Part shown: positions 34,455 through 43,241 of the stretch, piece after piece
How the letters are laid out: every line of letters starts with the position of its first letter
Numbering within the stretch: the stretch's first letter is position 1
NCBI RefSeq assembly: GCF_017948455.1
Contig: NZ_JAFFSU010000002.1
Location: 558,001-622,000, forward strand
From: Streptomyces sp. GESEQ-4
GTDB lineage: Bacteria; Actinomycetota; Actinomycetes; Streptomycetales; Streptomycetaceae
Length of the DNA stretch: 64,000 bases
Direction of reading: 5' to 3'
The notes under the pieces: generated by a model
The model's database searches: none
Seen by the model: the letters and a program-made list of their open reading frames with translations, nothing else
What the model was told of the DNA's origin: nothing
Made by a program: the position numbers and the translations under genes

Positions 34455-36362
34455 TCATCGCGCGGGGAGAGCGCCGGCGGCGGAGCCGGCGAGCCGGGTG
34501 GCCATCTGGCAGAGCTGGTCCGTGGAGCGCTCGCCGCCGACGTCCAGGCGCACCATCTCGGCCGCCGTCTCGGCGTCCTGGCCGCTGTACTGGCGGTACT
34601 CGACGAAGGCGGAACAACTGTCGCCGTCGTCGTCCGGCTCGACGACCGTGCGGTATCCGCTGAGCGTGACCTCGTCGCCGCCGTCCGCAGCGGACCTCGG
34701 CTGGTCACGGAAGAAGGCGATCTCCGCGTCCAGGTCGTCGACATCGCTCGACCACTCGCAGCTCCAGTCCGCGACACCGACGACCGGTACGTCGACCTTG
34801 AGGCCGGGAACGACGGACAGCGCCTTGGCGTCGAGCAGTTCGCAGGCGTTCATCCACGCCAGCGACGTCCGCTTGTAGCCGGGGTCACGGCGGGCGACCG
34901 GACCCTCGTTGAGGACGTTCGCGACGCTCTGAGCGGTCTTGGTGGCGACCGTGCACAGCGTCGCGTTGCCGCCGTTCACGGACCCGTCGCCCATGTTGAC
35001 GCGGATCCCGACGAGGGTGTCCTCGGTGTCGCCGCCGGCCGTCAGCAGCAGCTTGCACTCGTCGCTCTCAGCCTCCTCCTCCCGGATGCCGATCCTGCCG
35101 ATGGTGCTGGAGGGTTTCGACGTCTCGGGCGGCGAGCCCCGGCGCAGTTGGATCGACACATCGATCCGGGTCTTGGAGTCGACGGTCACGAGCATGTCGC
35201 AGCGGTCGAAGTTCCCGTAGTCCACGTCGATTTCGGCGGTGCCGAACGGGTCGAGGGAGTCCGTGTCGGCCAGGGCGCACACGTCGGCGGTGTGCGGATC
35301 GCCGATCAGGGCCGACGCTTTGGCGTTCGCGGCCTCTTGCGCCACCTTGCTCGGGCCGGCCCCGTCGGCGGCGGCCCCGCCGTCCCCGTCGTCGGGGAGG
35401 GCGACGAGCGCCAGGGCCAGCGCGGCACTGAGGCCGAGAGCGGCGGCGAGCGCCCGGCGGCGCCGGTGCGGGAGCCGGGCGGTGTCCTGCGTGGTGTCCG
35501 ACTCCGGTCCGGCGACGGCCTCCAGGAGCCGCTTGACCTCGACGGCGTCGGGGCGCTGCCGGGGGTCGCGCTGCAGCATGGCGGTGAGCACGGGGTACAG
35601 CGGTCCCACGGCGTCGGCGTCCATCTCGACGACGCCCTGCTCGGCCTTCCAGTACCGCAGGCGGTCGGTGTCCTCCGAGTCCGCGCCCTCCCAGCGGTCA
35701 CCATCCTGCTCGGTCTGGCCGCCGCGTGGGGGCGAACCGGTGACCAGCGCGTACAGGGTGGTGGCCAGGCAGAACACATCCGAGGCGGGCCGAGGCACAT
35801 TGCCCCGCGCCAGCTCGGGGGCGGCGAAGTCCGGAGTGAAGCTGAAGGGCCCGTTGGCCGTGATGGTGTCGGTGCCGCCGACCCGGTACGCGGCACCGAA
35901 GTCCAGCAGCTTCGCCGCACCACGGCGGCTGAGACCGATGTTGGCGGGTTTGACGTCGCAGTGGACGATGCCTTCTTCGTGTAACGCGGCGAGCGCGTCG
36001 GCGAGTTGGGCACCCATACGGGCCACCCGCACCGGAGAGACCGGGGGCAGTCGGTCCAGGCCGCCGCCGGGAACGTACTCCATGACGAACCAGTAGGTGT
36101 CCGAACCCCCGCCGTCCGCCGGGACCTTCACGACGTCGAACAGGGTCACCACGTGCGGATGGTCGCGGAACTTGCCCATCGCGCGCGGCTCGCCCAGCAG
36201 ATGCCGGACCGCGGTCTCACGGTCCTCGTCGACCCGCTCCGGTTTCAGCGCGACGTCCTGCCCCACCACCGAGTCATGGGCCAGCCACACATCGCCGCTC
36301 CGCCCCGCGCCGATGACCTCCCTCAGCACATAGCGGCCGGCAAACTCGTCCCCGGAACGCAC
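34455..36362 (-). CDS. Membrane Ser/Thr protein kinase (non-RD type)
   Basis: 635 residues from GTG 36362, chosen because GGGGGAAG stands before it. Kinase domain: GAGRSGDV loop, Lys40 in VALKPE, HCDVKPAN in place of HRD, LLDFGAAYR and FAAPELA. The Arg-to-Cys change makes it a non-RD kinase, which usually does not need activation-loop phosphorylation. One transmembrane helix (about 325-345, LAAALGLSAALALALVALP) leads to a roughly 290-residue outer domain with several Cys. It converges on the FHA gene and is divergent from the alginate lyase; a link to either is only positional. Confidence 0.9.
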   Translation of the reverse strand: MRSGDEFAGRYVLREVIGAGRSGDVWLAHDSVVGQDVALKPERVDEDRETAVRHLLGEPRAMGKFRDHPHVVTLFDVVKVPADGGGSDTYWFVMEYVPGGGLDRLPPVSPVRVARMGAQLADALAALHEEGIVHCDVKPANIGLSRRGAAKLLDFGAAYRVGGTDTITANGPFSFTPDFAAPELARGNVPRPASDVFCLATTLYALVTGSPPRGGQTEQDGDRWEGADSEDTDRLRYWKAEQGVVEMDADAVGPLYPVLTAMLQRDPRQRPDAVEVKRLLEAVAGPESDTTQDTARLPHRRRRALAAALGLSAALALALVALPDDGDGGAAADGAGPSKVAQEAANAKASALIGDPHTADVCALADTDSLDPFGTAEIDVDYGNFDRCDMLVTVDSKTRIDVSIQLRRGSPPETSKPSSTIGRIGIREEEAESDECKLLLTAGGDTEDTLVGIRVNMGDGSVNGGNATLCTVATKTAQSVANVLNEGPVARRDPGYKRTSLAWMNACELLDAKALSVVPGLKVDVPVVGVADWSCEWSSDVDDLDAEIAFFRDQPRSAADGGDEVTLSGYRTVVEPDDDGDSCSAFVEYRQYSGQDAETAAEMVRLDVGGERSTDQLCQMATRLAGSAAGALPAR

Positions 36363-36638
36363 GGATCTTCCCCCTCGTTCGAGTCCAGAACGCATACGAC
36401 CGTGGCCGTGCGCATAGATCGAACCTACTGCGCCGGACGGGCCGTACGCAGTGTCTACCCAGAGCCTTCATCAGTCGCACGCAAGGGTAGAGCCGACGAG
36501 GGGGAGGGAGGTGGGGTGGCCGGGGCTTTCGGCCATGGTCAACAGTGAAGCGGAGGCGCTTCGGGACCGGTCCCGACGACGACACATACGGTACGGGACG
36601 GCCAGAACCGAGCATCCGAGAGAGGGAGGAAACCCTCC

Positions 36639-37424
36639 ATGCCAAGCACTCCGACCAGCGTGCTGGCGGGCGTCATCACGGCCTTGTCGACCGCCGCGCT
36701 CACGCTGTCCGCGCAGCCCGCCGCTCCGGCGGCCGCGCAGGAGCGGGCCGCCGACCGGTGCAAAGCCCCGTCCGACGTCCTCGACCTGTCCGACTGGAAG
36801 CTGACCCTGCCCACCGGCGAGGACGAGGACCCCACCGAGATCACCCAGCCCCAGCTGAAAGGATTCTCCGCGTCCCCGTGGTTCCGGGTCAGCGGCAAGT
36901 GCGACGCTGTCCGGTTTCGGGCCGCGGTCAACGGCGTGACGACCGGGGGCTCCAGTTATCCGCGCGCCGAACTGCGGGAGATGACCGACGGCGGCGAGGA
37001 CGAGGCCGAGTGGTCCACGACGGAGGGCACCCACACGCTCGTGGTCGACGAGGCGTTCATGGCACTGCCCAAGGAGAAACCCCAGGTGGTCGGCGCGCAG
37101 GTGCACGGCGGGGACGACGACGTCACGGTCTTCCGTCTCGACGGCAAGAAGCTCTACATCACCGACGGCGACGACAGCCGCCACCACCTCGTCACCGACG
37201 ACTATGAACTGGGCACGGAGTTCGAGGCCAAGTTCGTGGCGCAGAACGGGGAGATCGACGTGTACTACAACGGCGAGCTGGAGACCACGATCTCCCACGA
37301 CGGCGACACCAACTACTTCAAGGCCGGCGCCTACACGCAGGCCAACTGCGACAACTCCGCTCCGTGCTCCAGCAAGAACTACGGTGAGGTCCGCATCTCC
37401 GACATCAAGGTCACCCACTCCTGA
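36639..37424 (+). CDS. Secreted PL7 alginate lyase
   Basis: 261 residues: signal peptide to about residue 34, then a single PL7 beta-jelly-roll. All three family motifs are visible: RAELRE (109-114), QVH (154-156) and YFKAGAYTQ (226-234). These form the cleft that cuts alginate by beta-elimination. In this family QVH rather than QIH tends to go with polymannuronate preference, so this enzyme may favour poly-M; that is established as a trend, not tested here. No carbohydrate-binding module. ATG 36639 has AGGGAGGA in front. The gene stands alone, divergent from a kinase. Confidence 0.93.
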   Translation: MPSTPTSVLAGVITALSTAALTLSAQPAAPAAAQERAADRCKAPSDVLDLSDWKLTLPTGEDEDPTEITQPQLKGFSASPWFRVSGKCDAVRFRAAVNGVTTGGSSYPRAELREMTDGGEDEAEWSTTEGTHTLVVDEAFMALPKEKPQVVGAQVHGGDDDVTVFRLDGKKLYITDGDDSRHHLVTDDYELGTEFEAKFVAQNGEIDVYYNGELETTISHDGDTNYFKAGAYTQANCDNSAPCSSKNYGEVRISDIKVTHS

Positions 37425-37443
37425 CCTCACGGTGGTGCGCAAA

Positions 37444-37478
37444 CGAACCTCGGCGCCGGTCGACGGGGCCGGGGTTCG
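37444..37478 (+). terminator. Hairpin after the alginate lyase
   Basis: CGAACCTCGGC (37444-37454) pairs with GCCGGGGTTCG (37468-37478), one G-T pair, loop of 13 bases. It lies 20 bases after the stop. Confidence 0.65.
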
Positions 37479-37638
37479 GGCAAGCTCACCGTGTGCGCTG
37501 CGGGTGAGCACGCTCTGTGACCAATGAGGTGAAGTACGGCATCCGCGTCGACTGCGGCTGTGCGCTGACTGTCCGGGTTGCGTCTCAGGTGCGACGCTGG
37601 GAGCACAGGTATCCGCCGAGGGAACTCGGGAGGGCACG

Positions 37639-39117
37639 ATGGGACGTGATGTGCCGGCCCTTGTGTTCACGCGGGAGGACCGGCGTCAATACCGGGAGAA
37701 GATGCACACCTGCCTCGATGTGCTGGCGCAGATGCTGCGCGAGTCGGCCTTCGAGAGCGAGCGCCCCCAGGTCGGGCTGGAGATAGAGCTCAACCTGGTG
37801 GACGGCGACGGGCGGCCGGCGATGCGCAACACGGAGGTGCTCCAGGCGATCGCCGATCCCGCCTGGGCGAGCGAGCTGGGCCGCTTCAACCTGGAGATCA
37901 ACATCCCGCCCCGGCGACTGACGGCCGGCGGCCCCGGCGCCTGGGAACAGGCGATCCGCGACGCGCTCAACCACGCCGAGGAACGCGCCTCGGCGGTGGG
38001 CGCGCACCTGATCATGATCGGCATTCTGCCCACGCTGGGGGAGTCGGACGTGGGCGAGGCCGCCCTCTCCGGGGATCCCCGGTACCGGCTGCTCAACGAG
38101 CAGATCTTCGCGGCACGGGGCGAGGATCTGCGGATCAGAGTGGACGGCGTGGAGCGCCTGTCGATGTACGCCGACGTCATCACCCCCGAGGCGGCCTGCA
38201 CCAGCACCCAGTTCCACCTCCAGGTCGACCCGAAGGAGTTCGCGGACTACTGGAACGCGGCCCAGGCCATCGCGGGCGTGCAGATCGCCCTGGCGGCGAA
38301 CTCGCCCTTCCTCTTCGGCCGGGAACTGTGGCGCGAGTCCCGTATCCCCCTGTTCGAGCAGGCCACCGACACCCGCCCACAGGAGATCAAGGCCCAGGGA
38401 GTACGACCGCGGGTGTGGTTCGGAGAACGATGGATCACCAGCGTCTTCGACCTCTTCGAGGAGAACGTGCGCTACTACCCGGCGCTGCTGCCGCTGTGCG
38501 ACGACGAGGACCCGCAGGAGGCACTCGACACGGGCGACGTGCCGCAACTGGGCGAACTGACGCTGCACAACGGCACGATCTACCGCTGGAACCGCCCCGT
38601 CTACGCCGTCACCGACAGCGGCCCGCATCTGCGCATCGAGAACCGGGTCCTGCCCGCCGGTCCCACCGTGGCCGACGTCATCGCCAACGGCGCCTTCTAC
38701 TACGGCATGACGCGCGCCCTGGTCGACGAGGACCGGCCGGTCTGGACGCGGATGTCGTTCACGGTCGCCGAGGAGAACCTCCACACCGCGGCCCGTGACG
38801 GCATCGACGCCCGTCTGTACTGGCCCGGGATGGGCGAAGTGCCGGTCACGGAACTGGTGTTGCGGCGCCTGCTGCCTCTCGCCCATCGCGGCCTGGAGCT
38901 GGCCGGCATGGACGCGACGTGGCGCGAACCCATGCTGGGCATCATCGAGCAGCGCTGCGTCACCGCCCGCAACGGCGCCCTGTGGCAGGCGGAGACGGTG
39001 CACCACCTGCAGAAGGGCCTCGCCTCGGACCGGGGGGAAGCGCTGCGGCAGATGACGACGACGTACATGGACTACATGCACCTGAACGCGCCCGCGCACA
39101 CGTGGCCCGTGGACTGA
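37639..39117 (+). CDS. Glutamate-cysteine-ligase-like carboxylate-amine ligase (GCS2 family)
   Basis: 492 residues, ATG 37639 behind GGAGGG. Segments typical of the GCS2 fold are QVGLEIELNLVD, FNLEINIPPRRL, STQFHLQVDP, ALAANSPFLFG and HLRIENRVLPAGPTVAD. These enzymes join the gamma-carboxylate of glutamate, or a similar acid, to an amine with ATP. Streptomyces makes mycothiol rather than glutathione. Possible roles are therefore gamma-glutamylcysteine for ergothioneine (EgtA-like) or gamma-glutamylation of an amine. No other ergothioneine genes are nearby, so EgtA is not claimed. Confidence 0.85.
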   Translation: MGRDVPALVFTREDRRQYREKMHTCLDVLAQMLRESAFESERPQVGLEIELNLVDGDGRPAMRNTEVLQAIADPAWASELGRFNLEINIPPRRLTAGGPGAWEQAIRDALNHAEERASAVGAHLIMIGILPTLGESDVGEAALSGDPRYRLLNEQIFAARGEDLRIRVDGVERLSMYADVITPEAACTSTQFHLQVDPKEFADYWNAAQAIAGVQIALAANSPFLFGRELWRESRIPLFEQATDTRPQEIKAQGVRPRVWFGERWITSVFDLFEENVRYYPALLPLCDDEDPQEALDTGDVPQLGELTLHNGTIYRWNRPVYAVTDSGPHLRIENRVLPAGPTVADVIANGAFYYGMTRALVDEDRPVWTRMSFTVAEENLHTAARDGIDARLYWPGMGEVPVTELVLRRLLPLAHRGLELAGMDATWREPMLGIIEQRCVTARNGALWQAETVHHLQKGLASDRGEALRQMTTTYMDYMHLNAPAHTWPVD

Positions 39118-39122
39118 CGGTC

Positions 39123-40235
39123 TCACCCAGCCGGGGCTCTCCGCCACTCGTCGGCGGCCGTCAGCGGAACCAGGACGGGTGGCTCCACGGATGTCGTCAG
39201 CTCGATGCGCCGCCCCTCGGCGGACGAGCGGAGCAGGGCACTCATCGTCTCCAGCACGTGCAGGGCGAGATCGCCGTTCGCGCGGGGCGCCCGCTGGCCG
39301 TCGGCGGCGATGAAGTCGAGCAGACCGATGCCGCGTGCGCCGGCGGCGTAGCCCGCGGACGGCGGGAGCGGGTGCCACTGGGTGCCGCCGAGTTCGTGGA
39401 GCCGCACCTCGCCGTCGAAGTGGTTCGGATCCGGGACCGTGAGGGTCCCCGTCTCGCCGTGGACCTCGATCGGCGCGGCGGTGGTGGCCACGCCGTCGAA
39501 GCTCGTCGTGAGCGTCGTCAGGGCGCCGCTCGCGTGCTCGAGGACACCGGAGACATGGGTGTCGACCTCGACGGGGATCCGCTCGCCCGCGCGCGGACCG
39601 GAACCGATCACGCGCTCGGCGCGCAGCCGGCCGGCCGCACCTATCACGGCACGCACCGGACCCAGCAGGTGGACCAGGGACGCCAGGTAGTACGGGCCCA
39701 TGTCCAGCAGCGGGCCACCCCCGGCGGTGTAGTAGAAGTCGGGGTGCGGATGCCAGCGTTCGTGCCCCGGTGTGACCATGACCGCCGAGGCGGACAGGGG
39801 GCGTCCGATGGTCCCCGCCTCGACCGCCGCCCGCGCCGTCTGGATGCCGGTGCCCAGGACGGTGTCCGGGGCGCACCCCACACCGACACCGGCCTTCGCG
39901 GCGGCCTCCAGCACGGCGTGCGCGTCGGCGAACTCGGCGGCCAGGGGCTTCTCCCCGTAGACGTTCTTCCCGCGTCCGATGGCGCCGAGGGCTATCTCGG
40001 CGTGCGCGGCGGGAACGGTGAGGTTCAGCACCGTGTCCACGTCCGGGCTGCTCAGCAACTCCTCGACGGTCAGCGCCTCCACGCCGGGCTGTTCGGCGGC
40101 GACCGCGGCCGACCGGGAGGCGTCGAGGTCGGCGACCGCGGTGAGGCGCACGGCGGGATGGCCGGCGAGTGTGTCCAGGTACGCGCGGGAGATGACGCCG
40201 AGCCCTATGACGCCGATGCGGTGCGCGTCGCCCAC
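39123..40235 (-). CDS. Gfo/Idh/MocA-family oxidoreductase
   Basis: 370 residues from GTG 40235. The Rossmann start is HRIGVIGLGVISRAYLDTLA, and the family EKP motif appears as YGEKPLAAEFADAH; the C-terminal substrate domain has the HPHPDFYYTAGGGPLLDMGPYY signature. It is an NAD(P)-dependent enzyme of sugar or inositol-type substrates. GAGAGGGG precedes the start, which lies inside the ThuA gene; the two frames overlap by 31 bases, implying coupled translation. The ThuA/Gfo-Idh pair is recurrent in actinobacteria and probably works on the same sugar. Confidence 0.9.
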   Translation of the reverse strand: MGDAHRIGVIGLGVISRAYLDTLAGHPAVRLTAVADLDASRSAAVAAEQPGVEALTVEELLSSPDVDTVLNLTVPAAHAEIALGAIGRGKNVYGEKPLAAEFADAHAVLEAAAKAGVGVGCAPDTVLGTGIQTARAAVEAGTIGRPLSASAVMVTPGHERWHPHPDFYYTAGGGPLLDMGPYYLASLVHLLGPVRAVIGAAGRLRAERVIGSGPRAGERIPVEVDTHVSGVLEHASGALTTLTTSFDGVATTAAPIEVHGETGTLTVPDPNHFDGEVRLHELGGTQWHPLPPSAGYAAGARGIGLLDFIAADGQRAPRANGDLALHVLETMSALLRSSAEGRRIELTTSVEPPVLVPLTAADEWRRAPAG

Positions 40236-40915
40236 AGCATGCCCCTCTCGATGACGGTGCGGACGTTCGGGTTCTCCAGCACGTCGAGGCTGTGCCCCGG
40301 TGTCGTCACCACGATCCGCCCGGCGCCCCAGCGGCGGGTCCAGACCGCGGGCGAGGTGACCGGGCGGTCCCAGGGCTGCCACGGCCGGGTGGGATGGGTG
40401 GTGGTGGCCAGTACGTCGATGAGGTCGTCGTGGAGCACCCAGTACTGCTCGGTGCAGAGGTCGAAGTCCTCGATGCCGGCCGTGACGGGGTGTTCCCGGC
40501 CGAGTTCCGTGAGGGTGACGGTGTGGGGAAGGTAGTTGTCCTCCTGAACTCCCTTGCGTTCGCAGGGCTCTTTGCCCGGGTGCGTCGCGAACTGCCCTCC
40601 CACCAGGTGGAGATAGTCGGAGGAGGCACGGAACGAGTCGGCGATGCCGCCGTGCCAGCCGGTGAATCCGGTGCCGGCCTCGACCGCCGCGCGCAGTCCC
40701 GCCAGCTGCTCGGCGGTGATCTCCGACATCGTGATGCACTGCACGACGAGATCGGTGCCGGCCATCACGGCGGTGTCGGCGTACACGTCGGTCGATTCCT
40801 CGATCCGGACGTCGTATCCACTGCCTTCCAGGAAGGGCAGGAACAGCTCCGTGGCCTTGACCGGCTCGTGCCCCTCCCATCCGCCTCGGACGATCAGGGC
40901 GTTCTTCCGCGTCAT
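40205..40915 (-). CDS. ThuA-like (trehalose-utilisation) protein
   Basis: 236 residues from ATG 40915 (AAGGA upstream). The sequence has the class I glutamine-amidotransferase-like fold of ThuA: NALIVRGGWEGHEP, a conserved GTGFTGWHGGIADSFR turn, GGQFATHPG, and GAGRIVVTTPGHS. ThuA proteins act on oxidised sugars such as 3-keto disaccharides in trehalose-type pathways. Its gene overlaps the Gfo/Idh/MocA gene by 31 bases, which supports joint function. Substrate unknown. Confidence 0.87.
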   Translation of the reverse strand: MTRKNALIVRGGWEGHEPVKATELFLPFLEGSGYDVRIEESTDVYADTAVMAGTDLVVQCITMSEITAEQLAGLRAAVEAGTGFTGWHGGIADSFRASSDYLHLVGGQFATHPGKEPCERKGVQEDNYLPHTVTLTELGREHPVTAGIEDFDLCTEQYWVLHDDLIDVLATTTHPTRPWQPWDRPVTSPAVWTRRWGAGRIVVTTPGHSLDVLENPNVRTVIERGMLWATRTASAS

Positions 40916-41026
40916 CTGGTTCCTTCGTCGGGCCCGTAGAACAGCGCCATCACTATGCGTCAACCGCCCGGGTCCCGAAAAGGGTTGGTGGATACACGAA
41001 ACTTTTCGCGGTGACCGGCCCCGACA

Positions 41027-41866
41027 TCAGGCTTGGGCGCCGACGAACCAACAGGCCCCGGTGAAGCGGACTTCCGTGCCGTGCACAAAGGGGTCGAAGG
41101 CGGCGCGCACCGTCTCGACGACCTGGGCGCGGGTCTGCTCGTCCACCTCGGGCAGAACCTGGCCGACGGGACCGAGGCGGGTGAAGTAGGGGACCAGTTC
41201 GCTCTCCGGCAGGACGCATTCCACGTCGATCGGCCGGATGTCGATGCCGGTCCACCCGCTCTCCTCCAGGATGCGGTGGACCCGGTCACGGTCCGCGAAG
41301 GCGAACTGTCCCGGCTGGTCCGGCAGGCGGGCGGGGAGGTTCGGCAGGAACGGTGCCGCGGCGCATTCGGCGGTCGTCATGAACGGGTTCTCTGCGGGGC
41401 CGCGCCACGCGATGCACCGGAGCTCGCCCCCGTCCCGGACGGCACGCCGGAGATTCGCGAAGGCGCGGACGGAGTCGCTGAAGAACATGACGCCGAAGCG
41501 CGAGACAACGGTGTCGAAGATGGCCGGTTCGAACGGGTGCTCCTGTGCGTCGGCGTGGATGAAGGAGGCCCGTGTGCCCTCGCGCTCGACGCGTGCCCGG
41601 GCGGCGGTGATCATCGGTTCCGAGATGTCGATGCCGACGCAGTGGCCTTCCGGGCCGAGGCGTCGTGCGACGGCCAGCGTGGTGCTGCCGGTGCCGCAGC
41701 CGACATCGAGCACACGGCCGCCGCGCTCGGCGGACACCGCGTCGACGAGCAGATTCTCATAGGGCCTGAGCAGCTCGTCCAGCACCGCCTGTGCCTCGAC
41801 CCAGGCGTGGCCGGAGGATCCGCTCCAACGCGCCGCCTGTTCGTCGGTCCTGCGCGTGACGTCCAT
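41027..41866 (-). CDS. SAM-dependent methyltransferase (class I)
   Basis: 279 residues, ATG 41866 behind GGAG. Motif I is VLDVGCGTGSTTLAV, followed by GIDISEPMI and a HADAQEHPF acidic loop; GGELRCIAWRGP follows. This is a generic small-molecule methyltransferase of the UbiE-like kind. It is divergent from a MerR gene with a perfect 9-base dyad between them. MerR proteins usually activate the divergent gene, so this methyltransferase is the likely target. Substrate unknown. Confidence 0.88.
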   Translation of the reverse strand: MDVTRRTDEQAARWSGSSGHAWVEAQAVLDELLRPYENLLVDAVSAERGGRVLDVGCGTGSTTLAVARRLGPEGHCVGIDISEPMITAARARVEREGTRASFIHADAQEHPFEPAIFDTVVSRFGVMFFSDSVRAFANLRRAVRDGGELRCIAWRGPAENPFMTTAECAAAPFLPNLPARLPDQPGQFAFADRDRVHRILEESGWTGIDIRPIDVECVLPESELVPYFTRLGPVGQVLPEVDEQTRAQVVETVRAAFDPFVHGTEVRFTGACWFVGAQA

Positions 41867-41913
41867 GATCGTCTCCTCTGCTTGCCTTCGTCGGACCGGG
41901 ATGACAGCGTTCT

Positions 41914-41933
41914 ACTTCAAGTCCACTTGAAGT
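41914..41933. promoter_or_regulatory. MerR operator
   Basis: ACTTCAAGT and ACTTGAAGT form a perfect 9-base dyad around CC, the spacing typical of MerR-family sites. On the minus strand TTGACT (41936-41931) sits at its edge as a -35 candidate for the methyltransferase; a -10 is less clear. The site ends seven bases before the MerR start. Confidence 0.8.
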
Positions 41934-41939
41934 CAAGGG

Positions 41940-42383
41940 GTGACAGACCTGGACATCGCCGAGGTGGCGCAGCGCGCCGGGGTCCCCGCCTCGACGCTGC
42001 GCTTCTACGAGGAGAAGGGGCTGATCGCCTCGGTCGGCAGACGGGGCCTGCGCCGCCAGTACGATCCCGGCGTACTGGAGCGCCTGGCGCTGATCGCGAT
42101 GGGGCGCACCGCGGGGTTCTCGCTCGACGAGATCGCGCACATGCTCGCCCCGGACGGGCAGCCGCGCATCGACCGCGAGATGCTCGCCGCCAAGGCGGAC
42201 GAGCTGGACCGGAAGATCCGTGAACTGGCTGTCCTGCGCGACTCCCTGCGGCACGCCGCCGCCTGCCCCGCGCCGAGCCACATGGAATGCCCCACCTTCC
42301 GTCGCCTCCTCAAGGCCGCCGTGTCGAGGAAGCGGGCGCATCCCTGGGGAACATCGCCGTATCGCCAGGAGTTGAACGGGTGA
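41940..42383 (+). CDS. MerR-family transcriptional regulator
   Basis: 147 residues from GTG 41940. Winged HTH reads DIAEVAQRAGVPASTLRFYE, then the LIASVGRRGLRRQYDP wing and a helical dimer coil to about 115. A C-terminal CPAPSHMECPTFRRLL motif with two Cys may bind metal or sense redox. The start lies seven bases past the operator, too close for a long leader, so the mRNA may be leaderless or short-leadered. It probably controls the divergent methyltransferase. Confidence 0.88.
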   Translation: MTDLDIAEVAQRAGVPASTLRFYEEKGLIASVGRRGLRRQYDPGVLERLALIAMGRTAGFSLDEIAHMLAPDGQPRIDREMLAAKADELDRKIRELAVLRDSLRHAAACPAPSHMECPTFRRLLKAAVSRKRAHPWGTSPYRQELNG

Positions 42384-42405
42384 AGCTCGAAACGGGGAGG
42401 ACCGG

Positions 42406-42582
42406 ATGATCCAGGAAGAGACGAACGTGGACGCTGCCGAGACAGCGCGCAGGGCGCGGTTCGGCGCGCTGCCGGAGCGGGTTCGGTTGGAGGACACGGT
42501 CGAGGAGCACCCGGCCACGGCGCCGGATCCGGCGCGGGACGCGTACAACGAGGACGAGTGGCTCGTCCGCTACGCCCTCTGA
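42406..42582 (+). CDS. Small conserved hypothetical protein
   Basis: 58 residues, ATG 42406 behind GGGGAGG, beginning MIQEETNVDAAETARRARFG and ending DEWLVRYAL. It is strongly acidic with one basic patch, no signal or membrane segment. It resembles short proteins seen scattered in Streptomyces genomes; function unknown. It is 22 bases after the MerR gene. Confidence 0.7.
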   Translation: MIQEETNVDAAETARRARFGALPERVRLEDTVEEHPATAPDPARDAYNEDEWLVRYAL

Positions 42583-42826
42583 TCACCTCCGAACAGGACG
42601 TGGGCGGTTTCGTCACCCCCCGCTGACGGTACCCCCGCCCACCTGGTGTCGGACCGCACCGCTCCCGCGGCCCTGCGCCGAGGCCGACCTGCTGCCGTGG
42701 CCACACAGACGCGCACGCTGCCCGCGGTGGCGGCACGGGCCGGCAAGGTCGGCGTCGCCGCCCGCGGTACGGCTGCGCAGGCCGACAACGTGGGCGCCGC
42801 CCGCCTCCACACGCCCGTCACCGCGC

Positions 42827-43169
42827 GTGCCCGACCCGCTCCCGGGACGCCAACTGCCCGCCTACAGCGACGAGTTCGACGGTTCGTCCCTCTCGCCCGA
42901 CTGGACCTGGGTCCGCGGCCCGGCCGCCGGCACCGCGACGGGCGACGGGGTGCTGTCCTGGCCGACCCAGAACGCCGAGCTCCACCTCGGCACCAACACC
43001 GCCTCCGTGCTCACCCGGCCCGCACCGCCCGGCGACTTCACCGTGGAGACCAAGCCTGTGGACGCTGCCCGACGAGCAGCCGCTCGGAATCGGCCTGGTC
43101 TCCCTGAACACGGCAGGAGCCACCGCACGCTTCGACTACGTACGCACTTCGCAGAACTTGCCCCGGTGA
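42827..43169 (+). pseudogene. Remnant of a GH43-type protein's C-terminal domain
   Basis: A beta-sandwich domain start is readable as AYSDEFDGSSLSPDWTWVRG and TASVLTRPAPPGDFTVETK. After about 43060 the sense shifts frame. Its typical ending, LGIGLVSLNTAGATARFDYV followed by RTSQNLPR and a stop at 43167-43169, lies in another frame. Both the catalytic propeller and a central piece are missing, and no ribosome site precedes the fragment. The EFDG...W pattern and the ARFDYVR ending are characteristic of the domain attached to GH43 arabinosidases. It is a decayed gene tail. Confidence 0.68.
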
Positions 43170-43241
43170 CCGCTTAGTTCTGCGGGGCAGCGCGGTCTAA
43201 CTCCATGAAAGGCACACCGAGCCCGAACAGGAGAACATCCC

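Noticed and set aside
34452..35984. 510-residue plus-strand open frame over the kinase
   Set aside because: Antisense shadow of the minus-strand kinase gene.
37639..39117. EgtA (ergothioneine) assignment
   Set aside because: Family fits but the other ergothioneine genes are not nearby, so the name is not justified.
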